Assembly (NCBI GenBank): GCA_948567375.1 | Contig: OX419756.1 | Span: 27,320,552 to 27,384,551 of the forward strand | Length of the DNA stretch: 64,000 nucleotides | Origin: Lunularia cruciata | Taxonomy: Eukaryota; Streptophyta; Marchantiopsida; Lunulariales; Lunulariaceae | Direction: 5' to 3' | Part shown: one piece after another, positions 41,001 to 49,373 of the stretch | How the letters are laid out: every line of letters begins with the position of its first letter | Position numbering within the stretch: the first letter of the stretch is position 1 | Notes under the pieces: model-generated | Seen by the model: only the letters and a program-made list of their open reading frames with translations | Database searches by the model: none | What the model was told of the DNA's origin: nothing | Translations under genes and position numbers: made by a program

Positions 41001-42828
41001 AGATTACATGGTGATTTTGGAAGACAAGGAGGCTCTCAAAGCTTTTGAGGAGCTCAAGCAATCCCTTGTTGTAGCTCCAATTCTTGCTAAACCTGATTGG
41101 AGTAAGCCTTTCATCCTCTACACTGATGCTTCTAATGTAGCTATAGGATGCACTCTTAGTCAATTAGACCAAGATGGGCATGATCATCCAATAGCTTATG
41201 CTAGTAGGCAGATGGTTTCAGCAGAGAAGAACTACTCTGTCACAGAGAGAGAAGGGTTGGCAGTGATCTTTGGTCTCAAGAAGTTTAGACACTACTTGAT
41301 TGGAGGGAAAGCCACAATTGTCACGGATCACAAGGCTTTGAAGTACATCTTCAACAAGCCTAATGTTGAAGGGAGACTAGCAAGGTGGATGATACTCTTG
41401 TCTGAGTATGACTACACAATTGAGGATAGGCCAGGAAAGAAACATGCAAATGCTGATTTGTTATCTAGAGCCTATGATCATGATGGAGATGAGCCAGTAG
41501 ATGATTCCTTCCCGGATGAGGAGCTCATGACAATCTCAGTCACTCAAGAGATTCCAATGGAGTACAAGGAGATTGTGGATTTTGTGACAAGAGGTAACTA
41601 TCCAGAAGGGATGCATGCTAGGGAGAGGAAGGCCCTTGCAGCAAGATCTAGACCTTACACAATGGTGGAGGATATTCTTTTTCACCAAGGAGCAGATGGT
41701 CTACTTCGAAGAGCAGTGGGTAAGGAAGAGTCTATCCTACTCATAAAGGAGTTTCATGAAGGTTTAGTATGTGGAGGACACTTTGCAAGAAAGGTGACTG
41801 CTTTCAAGATTCTAGATGCAGGTTACCATTGGAGAGGGATTTTCAAGGATTGTCTTGATTATTGCAAAACTTGTCATGTTTGTCAAGCTTTTGCTAGAAA
41901 GTCTACATCCACTCCACCACTTAGATCAATTCCATTGCTAGGACCCTTTGAGAAGTGGGGAATTGATTTTGTAGGACCTCTAAATAGAACCCCAAGGAAC
42001 AATCGGTACATTGTGGTAGTTACTGATTACCTTACCAAGTGGGTTGAGGCTAGACCATTGAGGGACAAGAATGAAGATGAAGTGGGTAGATTTCTTTATG
42101 AACGCATTATCACTAGGTTTGGATGCCCTTTGGAGTTGGTTTCTGATAGAGGAGGAGAGTTTACAGGAAGCATTACTACAGCCATGCTACGACATTTCTC
42201 TATCACACATAGAGTAACTACATCCTATAAGCCAAATTCCAATGGTTTGGCAGAGAGAACCAATCAGACCTTGTGCATGATGTTGGCCAAAGATGCAGAA
42301 ATGGAGGGGGCTAAACATCATTGGGACAAGAGGATTCATGCAGTTTTGTGGGAGTATAGGACAACCATGAAGACTTCCACTGGATATTCTCCATTCCAAT
42401 TGGTGTATGGTATTGAGTCTACCTTACCTATTCACTTTGATCTTCCTACCTTCCAAAGCATTCATAGGAGATTGAAGAAAGCACAAGGAAGTGATGCAGG
42501 GAAGTCAAGGAAGGATCAACTCATGGAGTTGGAAGAGGCAAGAGCAGTTGCTATGGTTCGAGTGGAGCAAGCCCAAAGGAAACAAAAGGAGAGCTATGAC
42601 AAGAGGCAAGGCAAGAAGAAGGTGGAGCCTTTCAAAGAAGGTGATTGGGTAATGTTGTTTGATTCCATTCGATTCAAGAGAGTGCAAAAGAAGTTTTTGC
42701 CTAAGTACTTTGGACCTTTCATAGTAGAGAAGGTGTGGGGCAATTACACCTATGATCTCAAGGAGTTGGGAGGAAGACACTTTGATAGGATTAACCATGA
42801 TAAGTTGAAGATGTACCATAGAAGGTAG
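38002..42828 (+). CDS. Gag-Pol polyprotein of copy C (intact)
   Basis: The 1,608-residue frame encodes Gag and Pol as one chain with no frameshift. The Gag domain lies at ~45-150, with a CCHC knuckle at 282-295 (Cys-Phe-Gly-Cys-Gly). The aspartic protease has Val-Asp-Gly-Gly-Ser with Asp 502, followed by an acidic Ser/Asp/Glu linker at ~640-670. RT has Phe-Ile-Asp-Asp at 891-894. RNase H has Asp 1042 in Thr-Asp-Ala-Ser. The integrase zinc module (Cys-Lys-Thr-Cys) is followed by a core with Asp 1322, Asp 1382 and Glu 1418, giving the canonical D,D-35-E spacing. The chain ends with a Phe-Gly-Pro-Phe-Ile-Val module and no chromodomain. PBS type and RT features place it nearer the non-chromovirus (Athila/Tat-like) branch of plant Gypsy, with moderate confidence. 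It acts in virus-like particles in the cytoplasm and then in the nucleus. Confidence 0.97.
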   Translation: MGKLPVFFGKDGEDVEAFVRDFKRACIGNNERRKNEWASLLPDFFEDAALTWYESEYQKRERREEEEESWETLTSALIEHFLPDESYERLMSEVTFLKQGDGEKVRVYVERVEKLESRFRIVLRKGGDDVETTMIGIGAMLTKNFVGGLTPQIRSKVRYEKPSSKVEAIKIAIRMEESLEGDESDLVVKEVVHPPQGYKYGGTSDTLVTRVAPQVVVAPVLAPPPKDPLQTITEQLADLKINVVQLWEKREVDQNVGRGPRSYGNYPYRGGQPANNFNDRNCFGCGGRGHIQRNCPNSTYHGGRSYEGANRGKEGGSETQVAPNPNKGKGIASIDVVESKYEKGECSNSKGPNLELLAQEKKRARFAEDVHSSQGFTSSKDTPMSTRSTRTSAPSTTKTPRKKLGMEDFLISKQQWNYNVLEDVGSHKANITVGQLIALNPTLRKELRGGLSSTRSKKKKKAKVPISMGVVDAKPAPWEACEYASKIDVRVNGHNIKDALVDGGSAVNAMSERLMKKLGMIPSRASTFVVSMANKQQVRPVGVMDKVVVSVMGVQNLMTFQVLKDSSYDLLLGRPWLRAARTTDRWHKGYLRIGPSNHRVTAPVTNTTNTSHSDTPSSDYWESDSEGGASGVDTSMEEETSTEEDESESDSDAYPLCAMDFAPKPEVLKDPDKSPLTLEEVERRLSTLKYGPNVTKEEKVRFEEIFRKFIHVFAFSYKDLKEVTLEEHKIEVESHARPICQKQRRISPPISLVVKEEIDKLKEAGFIFEVENSEWVSPIVIVKKKNGKLRVCVDYKKLNAVTKKDYYPLPFIDEILEEVAGHERYSFGDGYSGYNQIKIAPEHQQLTTFTTPWGTYAFKVMPFGLCNAPATFQRFMNKVFEPFIGKFVRDFIDDFCVYGSKEEHFEHLIKVLQRLDEANASLNPEKCIFGCEEGLLLGHIISKDGIAVDPEKVRKISDLPFPSSLTKLRQFLGMVGYYRRFIFSFSNKAYALTIYMKKGVDYMVILEDKEALKAFEELKQSLVVAPILAKPDWSKPFILYTDASNVAIGCTLSQLDQDGHDHPIAYASRQMVSAEKNYSVTEREGLAVIFGLKKFRHYLIGGKATIVTDHKALKYIFNKPNVEGRLARWMILLSEYDYTIEDRPGKKHANADLLSRAYDHDGDEPVDDSFPDEELMTISVTQEIPMEYKEIVDFVTRGNYPEGMHARERKALAARSRPYTMVEDILFHQGADGLLRRAVGKEESILLIKEFHEGLVCGGHFARKVTAFKILDAGYHWRGIFKDCLDYCKTCHVCQAFARKSTSTPPLRSIPLLGPFEKWGIDFVGPLNRTPRNNRYIVVVTDYLTKWVEARPLRDKNEDEVGRFLYERIITRFGCPLELVSDRGGEFTGSITTAMLRHFSITHRVTTSYKPNSNGLAERTNQTLCMMLAKDAEMEGAKHHWDKRIHAVLWEYRTTMKTSTGYSPFQLVYGIESTLPIHFDLPTFQSIHRRLKKAQGSDAGKSRKDQLMELEEARAVAMVRVEQAQRKQKESYDKRQGKKKVEPFKEGDWVMLFDSIRFKRVQKKFLPKYFGPFIVEKVWGNYTYDLKELGGRHFDRINHDKLKMYHRR

Positions 42829-42835
42829 AGAGACC

Positions 42836-42876
42836 TTCACTTTGAGGACAAAGTGAAAACTTAGTCCGGGGGTAAA
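42836..42876 (+). promoter_or_regulatory. Post-stop hairpin and PPT of copy C
   Basis: A 9-bp stem (TTCACTTTG/CAAAGTGAA, AGGA loop, 42836-42857) is followed by CCGGGGGTAAA directly before the 3' LTR. Confidence 0.55.
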
Positions 42877-43555
42877 TGTAACACCCATTTGTGCATGTGT
42901 GTGGTATTGTGATATTTACCTTGGTATTACAAGTACTTAAGAGATATTATTTATATAGAGATAAAGAATGGTTCTATATTAGTCATGGTTAGCTAAAGTT
43001 AGTCATAGCTAAGATAGATGGGACCTTACTTTAGAGGAAGTAGAAAAGATGAGCACCACTATTTTGGATTTTAGTGTGTTGACTTGGTATTATTCCTAGG
43101 TGTTTGGCTTTGGGGAAAGAGTTGAGAACTCTTGGGCCCGCAAGCCTTTTTGTTTTGGATTCTTCTTTAGTCCAAGGATAGCCCATGTGAAGGAATCCTT
43201 GCTTTAGTGGTTGGGTCAAGATAAGGGGAATATGCCCATGTGAATGGATATTCCTTTCTACTTTTTGACTTTACTTGACTTTTAGTCTAGTAACTTGAGT
43301 TACTATGGTAATTAGTAACTTTGGTACGTAACTATTTCACAAGTATATAAACAAGGGGTGAGGAGGTACTCATCATCCTTTCATTTGCAACTATCTCTCT
43401 CTCATTGAGTTCTCTAGTGAGCAATGTCTTGAGTCTTGGAGTGTTAGCCTTGGAGGAGTATGATGGAGTTGGGGTTCCTTGCCTTCTTAGTCCATGGTGC
43501 GCTACCATAATAGCCATCAGAGGTTCATCCTGAGTGAGAGACAGGCCGGCTCACA
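42877..43555 (+). repeat. 3' LTR of copy C
   Basis: This 679-bp partner of 35757-36435 differs at about four positions. It carries ACAGGCC where the 5' LTR has ACATGCC. Confidence 0.95.
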
Positions 43556-44682
43556 GTCCATAATACCATCAATGTTTGGAAGGTGGCATGGCGCACAATT
43601 GCACACATGATCTTTCCAAACAACACCATCACGTTCTTCTAACACAAGGACTCCAGATGGCAAAACCTCATGCACTCTCAAGATAGTGCGGTATGTAGAA
43701 ACATCAAGTGTCGTTGGTGCTGTCTGTTGTAGATATACATAGTTGCCTGGATGAAATTGATGGATCGAGGGTCTATAACCTCCTCCTCAAATGGTAGCAT
43801 AGCATAAAGTATCTCTATGCTGAGCAATTGCCAAGTTCTCAAAGGCCATCGGTATCACTCTCCAAAAGATCCTTGCCCGTTGAGAACATACGCTCATCCA
43901 TACATCGGGGTCATCCAAGTCCAAAACTACAGTAGCATCTCAACAAATGGCAGCAAGTAAATCTGGATCTCGTCCATAGAGCAGAAAGTATGGAGAGAAG
44001 GATGCTAAGGAGGCTTGCCGGCTGAACCGATAGCCCATGGCCAACCAAGGTAATTGGAGATCCCAATCTCCCAAGTGGCCTCTCTGCAAACCATACTTTC
44101 ACAATCCTCTCCTCACCGTCTAAACCACTCTCTCTACTAAGCCATCTGCCTCAAGGTGATCTTGAGATGTAGTACGATGATCAATCAAAGCCTTGTCACA
44201 CAAGACCTGAAATTCTCCCAAGAACTCTGTACCCTGATCAGTCAAAACCTCAGTTGGTGCACCAAAATGACTAAGAACTCGATCCAAAAATGACTAAGTT
44301 GTCCCTTCACTAGACTTGTCAAGAAGTGCCCCCAACTCAATCTACTTGGAGAAGTGCTCCACCATCACCAAAACATACCGATGATGTCTCACAGTCAGCG
44401 GTAAAGGTCCGGCAAAGTCCAAACTCCAATGGTAACCCAATCCCATGATAGGTTATGGGTGTAACTATGGCGTATGAGCATTGAATGATGCTCTAACTAG
44501 GTCACAAACCACACATCTAGCAACAAACTATTGTACCTCGGTTTGCATACCGCGCCACCAATAATGACTCTGGAGTAGCTATATGTACGCTTTACTCCAA
44601 AATGTCCTAGCTTCTCATGAGCATGATGGACCAACTGTGGTCTCTGGGATGGAAGTGGTACTACTCGCACTCTACCATCCTC
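43556..44682 (-). pseudogene. D element integrase
   Basis: Translation of the minus strand gives the integrase zinc region (His-His-Ala-His-Glu-Lys-Leu-Gly-His near 44640, then Cys-Val-Val-Cys). The core has Asp in Asp-Phe-Ala-Gly-Pro-Leu (~44420), Asp in Leu-Thr-Asp-Gln-Gly-Thr-Glu-Phe (~44240), and Glu in Gly-Leu-Val-Glu-Arg (~44130). The C-terminal region with Tyr-Val-Tyr-Leu-Gln-Gln follows, and a tail Pro-Cys-His-Leu-Pro-Asn-Ile-Asp. Several stops (mostly TAG/TGA replacing Gln, Trp or Arg) and frame changes interrupt it. The last codons lie beyond copy C at ~35690-35756. All three catalytic positions remain readable. Confidence 0.85.
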
Positions 44683-45400
44683 CTATACACGCAAGAGGTG
44701 TCTACCCTCCAATCTGAACCGTTTGGCTTGCTGAAGAACACGGTCTCTCTCGTTGGCCCCAATTGCGCCATCCACAACACCAGTGCAAAGATAGTCCATC
44801 ACTAAGACATCATCATGAATGTCTTGCTGAACTGTACCAATATCTTCACTCTTTGGATCTGTGACCTCAATAACTCCTCTTGTATGCGCTGAGAGAGATA
44901 CCACCAAAGCCTCTACAAATATACACAGAAAGGCCGATGCATGCCAACCTAGCACCATCTCCTCATCTGTCTCACCATGCCAACGTGCTCCAGTCTGATC
45001 CTGCTGGCTGGGACATGGGTTTCTACTCAACCCATCTGCATCACGGTTCACCACTCCAGGTGTGTGAACAACCATGAAATCATACTCCTATAAAATTAGA
45101 GCCCATTGTGCAAGCTTCCCTGAAAGCTTGTCGGACTCCATCAACCACTTCAGTGGCTGATGATCAGTGATGAGAGTGAAGGGGTTCCCAAATAGGTAAC
45201 ATCGGAAATGTGCTACTGTCCAAATTGCTGCCAAGCACTCTCCCTCATATGAACTATACTTTACCTCCGCTGAATTGTTGGAGCGCTAGCATAGGCCACC
45301 ACAAACTCCTTCTCCTCATCATCATGTTGGGTGAGCACTACTCCAAGCCCCAACATACTCCAATCAGTATGAACCTGAAATGGTCGTCCCCTAATTGGTC
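44683..45400 (-). pseudogene. D element RNase H and linker to integrase
   Basis: Pieces in two frames show Thr-Asp-Trp-Ser (~45330-45340), Tyr-Glu-Gly-Glu-Cys-Leu-Ala, Thr-Asp-His-Gln-Pro-Leu and, in the open segment 45075-44683, Asn-Arg-Asp-Ala-Asp-Gly-Leu-Ser-Arg-Asn-Pro. The Thr-Asp-Trp-Ser variant of the first catalytic Asp distinguishes this family from Gy1 (Thr-Asp-Ala-Ser). A stop and a frame change split the domain. Confidence 0.82.
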
Positions 45401-45580
45401 TTCTCAAAATAGGAGCAGATGTCAACCTCTCCTTGAGCTCTACAAAAGCTCTCTCCTGCTCATCTCCCCAACACCACTCTTGTGAAGCTTGGTCAGCTTC
45501 GTCAAGGCCTTGGCAATGGCACTAAATTCTCTAACATAGTGGTGATAGAAGTTTGTCAACCCAAGGAATGCTCACACTCT

Positions 45581-45584
45581 GCTC
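45581..45584 (+). repeat. 4-bp target-site duplication of element E (GCTC)
   Basis: GCTC precedes the first LTR and recurs at 46990-46993 after the truncated second LTR. Removing E restores a continuous D reading frame across the site. Confidence 0.88.
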
Positions 45585-46989
45585 TGTAACACCTATTTGT
45601 GCATGTGTGTGGTATTGTGATATTTACCTTGGTATTACAAGTACTTAAGAGATACTATTTATATAGAGATAAAGGATGGTTCTATATTAGTCATGGTTAG
45701 CTAAAGTTAGTCATAGCTAAGATAGAGGGGACCTTAATTTAGAGGAAGTAGAAAATATGAGCACCACTATTTTGGATTTTAGTGTGTTGACTTGGTATTA
45801 TTCCTAGGTGTTTGGCTTTGGGGAAAGAGTTGAGAACTCTTGGGCCCGCAAGCCTTTTTGTTTTGGATTCTTCTTTAGTCCAAGGATAGCCCATGTGAAG
45901 GAATCCTTGCTTTAGTGGTTGGGTCAAGATAAGACCACATGCTTAGAGGAATATGCCCATGTGAATGGATATTCCTTTCTACTTTTTGACTTTACTTGAC
46001 TTTTAGTCTAGTAACTTGAGTTACTACGGTAATTAGTAACTTTGGTACGTAACTATTTCACAAGTATATAAACAAGGGGTGAGGAGGTACTCATCATCCT
46101 TTCATTTGCAACTATCTCTCTCTCATTGAGTTCTCTAGTGAGCAATGTCTTGAGTCTTGGAGTGTTAGCCTTGGAGGAGTATGATGGAGTTGGGGTTCCT
46201 TGCCTTCTTAGTCCATGGTGCGCTACCATAATAGCCATCAGAGGTTCATCTTGAGTGAGAGACAGGCCGGCTCACAGTTCTCAGTGGGCAGAGATCTTTT
46301 GGAGAGTGATGCCGATGGCGTTTGAGAACTTGGTGATTGCTCAGCATAGAGATACTTTACGCTATGCTACCATTCAAGGAGGAGGTTATAGACCCTCGAT
46401 CCGTCGATTTCATCCATGCAACTATGTATATCTACAGCAGACAGCACCGATGACACTTGATGTTTTGACAGGCCGCACTATCTTGAGAGTGCGCAAGGTT
46501 TTGCCATCTGGAGTCCTTGTGTTAGAAGGACGTGATGGTGTTGTTTGGAAGGATCATGTGCGCAATTGTGCACCATGCCACCTCCCAAACATTGATGGTA
46601 CTATGGACCCAAGCTTGGCACTTGTACGTGGTTGGGTCAAGATAAGACCACATGCTTAGAGGAATATGCCCATGTGAATGGATATTCCTTTCTACTTTTT
46701 GACTTTACTTGACTTTTAGTCTAGTAACTTGAGTTACAACGGTAATTAGTAACTTTGGTACGTAACTATTTCACAAGTATATAAACAAGGGGTGAGGAGG
46801 TACTCATCATCCTTTCATTTGCAACTATCTCTCTCTCATGGAGTTCTCTAGTGAGCAATGTCTTGAGTCTTGGAGTATTAGCCTTGGAGGAGTATGATGG
46901 AGTTGGGGTTCCTTGCCTTCCTAGTCCATGGTGCGCTACCATAATAGCCATTAGAGGTTCATCCTGAGTGAGAGACAGGCTGGCTCACA
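45585..46989 (+). mobile_element. Element E: chimeric Gy1 element with a captured D-family integrase fragment
   Basis: This 1.4-kb insertion has a full Gy1 LTR (45585-46276), a 354-bp interior (46277-46630) and a 3' LTR lacking its first ~330 bp (46631-46989). A clean GCTC duplication brackets the whole. The interior contains no Gy1 leader or PBS. It is the end of integrase of a D-family element in sense orientation. The left junction falls exactly at the LTR end. The right junction has a GTG microhomology between D (TTGTACGTG) and the LTR (TTAGTGGTT). The bracket of matching duplications means the chimera inserted as one unit. Confidence 0.88.
46277..46630 (+). pseudogene. Captured D-family integrase C-terminus inside element E
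   Basis: The segment matches the reverse complement of 43559-43880 and extends ~20 bp into 35735-35756. Unlike resident D it has no stop: the frame is open for ~118 codons from the LTR junction and reads Tyr-Val-Tyr-Leu-Gln-Gln, Val-Leu-Pro-Ser-Gly-Val and Pro-Cys-His-Leu-Pro-Asn-Ile-Asp. It was therefore copied from a better-preserved D relative and not from the surrounding copy. It has no integrase catalytic core and no expected function. Confidence 0.88.
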
Positions 46990-47801
46990 GCTCACATCTG
47001 TAGGCCGAGGAATACGTGCAATAGCTTCCACCTTGGTCTGCTGAACACCAAGTCCTCCGGAGTAGATAGTGTGACCCAAATACTCAACCTGGTTGTGGAA
47101 GAACCTATATTTCCCAAGATGTTATTTGAGTCCATGAGATCTCAACCTCTCAAACACCTCCAACAACTATCTCTCATGCTCCTCCACAGTAGTGTTATAA
47201 ACCAAAATGTCATCAATATAGCACCGAGCAAAATCCAATCCAGCTAGGATCCTATCTATGACCCTCTGGAACTCAGCAAGAGCATTCTTTAATCCAAATG
47301 GTAAGAACCTCCACTGATATAACACATCCTTGCCGTGAGGATCAATAGCCCAAAATGTTGTCTTGGACTTATCTTCCTCCTTGATTGGCAACTGATGATA
47401 TCCCGCTCAAAGATCCAAAGTACTGAAGACCTTTGCATGCCCAATTGCATCCGCCTATCTGTATAGTTGCCATGCATATCCTCCTTGGTTGGCATCATTG
47501 TTGCTGATGCATACTCTCCATGTGAAATCTCAACCAAACCAGCCTCAAAAAGGTCTCTACTCCGGCTCTGAATCAATGTCCTCTCCATATCACTATATCG
47601 ATAAGGACGCTGGAAAACTAGTGTATCACTAGTCAGCTCAATCCGTATAGCATGTCCCTTTAGAGCACCCAAATCCTTCATATTGAAGGAAAAACAACTC
47701 GTGTGACTCCTCAAGAACCTCCAAACTTTCCTCTCTAGTAAGCTTGGGTCTTTCCTCTCTAGTAAGCTTGGGTCTTTCCTCTCTAGTAAGCTTGGGTCCA
47801 A
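46990..47801 (-). pseudogene. D element reverse transcriptase
   Basis: The frame from 47801 contains the RT N-terminus (Phe-Gln-Arg-Pro-Tyr-Arg-Tyr-Ser-Asp, Glu-Ala-Gly-Leu-Val-Glu). After Thr-Asp-Arg-Arg-Met about 25 expected residues are missing and the frame changes. The palm then reads Phe-Ser-Thr-Leu-Asp-Leu, Phe-Leu-Pro-Phe-Gly-Leu-Lys-Asn-Ala and the catalytic Tyr-Ile-Asp-Asp-Ile-Leu-Val (~47210-47230), and the thumb Tyr-Leu-Gly-His-Thr-Ile. The connection continues beyond element E at 45584. Just before the domain lies a triple 24-bp tandem repeat. It is inactive because of the deletion and stops. Confidence 0.87.
47726..47797 (-). repeat. Three perfect 24-bp tandem repeats before the D RT
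   Basis: The unit occurs three times in a row (47726, 47750, 47774). In the RT frame it encodes Asp-Pro-Ser-Leu-Leu-Glu-Arg-Lys three times. As 24 is a multiple of 3 the repeat keeps the frame. It lies in the linker between methyltransferase and RT. Confidence 0.9.
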
Positions 47802-48144
47802 GATCTGGCTCCCAAGTATCCTCTATAACTATAGTAGGAGTGGAAGATGTACTGACTGACTGCTACATTGGGCCCTTGGGAGCAATAGTGTCATGCTCCT
47901 AACCACTAGAGGTCCCAACCTCTATGTGAAAAACTCCCTCCACTCTGGTTGCAAGCTCCACACGTCCTCTAGCTGCATCCCATGTGGACCAAGGGTGTAA
48001 TCCAAGTAGCCCACGCTCACCTGGATGGACTCCAAGTAGACCACTTTCCCTAGTAGCTACTGGATGTGTCTCAAGAATACCATGTCCACTCGGTCCATCG
48101 CCCCCAACATGTGCCTGAATCGTCTTGATATGCACAAGGCTCAC
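47802..48144 (-). pseudogene. D element linker between methyltransferase and RT
   Basis: The linker is Gly/His/Pro/Ser-rich and low in complexity (repeated Gly-Leu-Leu-Gly-x-His-Pro). It is in the same frame as the methyltransferase C-terminus and is open from 48144 to 47899. No domain is recognised. It probably separates the methyltransferase from RT or carries a processing site. Confidence 0.6.
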
Positions 48145-49260
48145 AAGTGTCTAAGTGGTGATGCCTATCAAGCGCATCCTATGCTGCTCTGCCAAGCCAA
48201 GGCTCACAATCCAGGTCAAACAGTTCAGGTCCATAGCCTGACCTAACATCTGACGCCTGGATGCCTCTGACATTGCTAGAATAGCAGTAATACCGGTGCA
48301 AAAACCCATCACCCGCTCTCTCTCATCAGCATTGGGCTCCACCAACTACTGTTACTATGAGTCCCAAACAAGTCCTGGTCCTCCCTCTCAAAAAGCATGA
48401 GAGCCTGGGAAACTCATGAGTGTGGGAAATGCAGCTCTAGGCTGTCCAACTAAGTTCACCACTGCCATAGGTGACCTATCAGCCACTACCACTGTCTAAG
48501 ACTAACGCCCAACATCCAAGATATCATCAACAAGGATGTGGTCAAGTCGTTGAATCCCATCATAAGCGCGTTGTAGAACCTCTTTGGGCAAGAGGTTCAT
48601 CCACCAAAGACAAAAACGATGAGCCCGTGATCCCACTCTGGCTACATCTAACAATACAGTAGGTCCCATCCAAGAATGGACCTGATGTGTACTCACCACC
48701 ACTCTAGTGCAAGAATCACCCATCAAAGGAACGTTCTCCAAAAGGTAAGTTGGAAAAAAAGACTGATGAACTTGGAGATGTCGTAGTATCCATAACATCT
48801 CCCAAAACACACCAGAAGAGGAACTTGAAGACCCAAACCATGGCCCGCATGTGTTTGTCCCTGACATGGCCATCCAAAAATCACCAAGTGAATAGGCCCA
48901 TATCTCTCTAGGTCATGCGCTCCTAGTAAGGAAATGTCTCTCAGTAGGGCCTTTTGGTAACCTCTGACTGTTGATATCGGTAATAACTCCGGATACCGAT
49001 AGGCCAAGTGTGCCACATGATGTAGAGAGACTTGCCTAGCAGTCTCATCCCTCTCTACATACAAGTACCTCTATACTCGTATACCCGCCTGTAATACCGC
49101 AGCTAGTCCGGTGCTGATCCCACCAAACAACTCCAATAGGCATATCTCCTCTACTGGATACTACCAAGCAACGAGTGTGCTATCCAGAGGTGTCAAAGCA
49201 ATTGCCTCTGGAGGCTCATCCTCACACTCATCTCTTGATGGTACAAAGGCTCTACTTCAA
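48145..49260 (-). pseudogene. C5-cytosine DNA methyltransferase domain inside the D polyprotein
   Basis: This enzyme type transfers a methyl group from S-adenosylmethionine to cytosine C5. Motif I (Leu-Leu-Glu-Leu-Phe-Gly-Gly-Ile-Ser-Thr-Gly-Leu) is at 49139-49104. Motif II-like Tyr-Val-Glu-Arg-Asp-Glu is near 49060. Motif IV with the catalytic Cys (Gly-Trp-Pro-Cys-Gln-Gly) is at 48875-48858. Motif VI (Leu-Leu-Glu-Asn-Val-Pro-Leu) is at 48744-48724 and motif VIII-like Gly-Ser-Arg-Ala-His-Arg-Phe near 48630. Target-region Phe-Pro-Thr-Leu-Met-Ser-Phe-Pro-Gly-Ser is near 48420 and motif X (Leu-Gly-Gln-Ala-Met-Asp-Leu-Asn) at 48246-48223. The motif order is canonical, as in DNMT3, and not permuted as in plant DRM. 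Breaks include TAG at 49163-49161 and 49073-49071, a frame change near 48815, TAG at 48504-48502, and stops near 48390 and 48350. Protease lies upstream in the same frame. It could act on the element's own DNA or on host chromatin; this is inference. Confidence 0.88.
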
Positions 49261-49373
49261 GCCTGCTGCACCAACTGATATGCATGTTGCTGCAATGCCT
49301 CCTCTGAACTCCACAATGGAACATCCAAGGTGGATGGAACAATCCCACTCGTACTCCAAAGCCGAGTGATCTC

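Larger units (their letters stand above)
35757..43555 (+). mobile_element. Gy1 copy C: full-length, apparently intact Ty3/Gypsy retrotransposon
   Basis: This 7.8-kb element has two 679-bp LTRs (35757-36435, 42877-43555) that differ at about four positions, the least of any pair here, so it is the youngest insertion. Both LTRs share a 13-bp deletion (AAGATAAGGGGAATATG) absent from the other copies. PBS, ORF1, an uninterrupted 1,608-codon gag-pol with all catalytic residues, hairpin and PPT are present. It is inserted near the 3' end of the D polyprotein, in the opposite orientation. It is the best candidate in the window for a recently active, autonomous copy. Confidence 0.97.

Noticed and set aside
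45585-46989. Element E as two unrelated solo LTRs
   Set aside because: The GCTC duplication lies only at the outer ends, so the whole is one insertion.
48145-49260. Methyltransferase as a separate host gene interrupted by the element
   Set aside because: It shares the frame with the protease, there are no introns or promoter signs, and the element order continues on both sides.
48145-49260. Assignment to the plant DRM methyltransferases
   Set aside because: DRM enzymes have permuted motifs. Here motif I comes first and motif X last.
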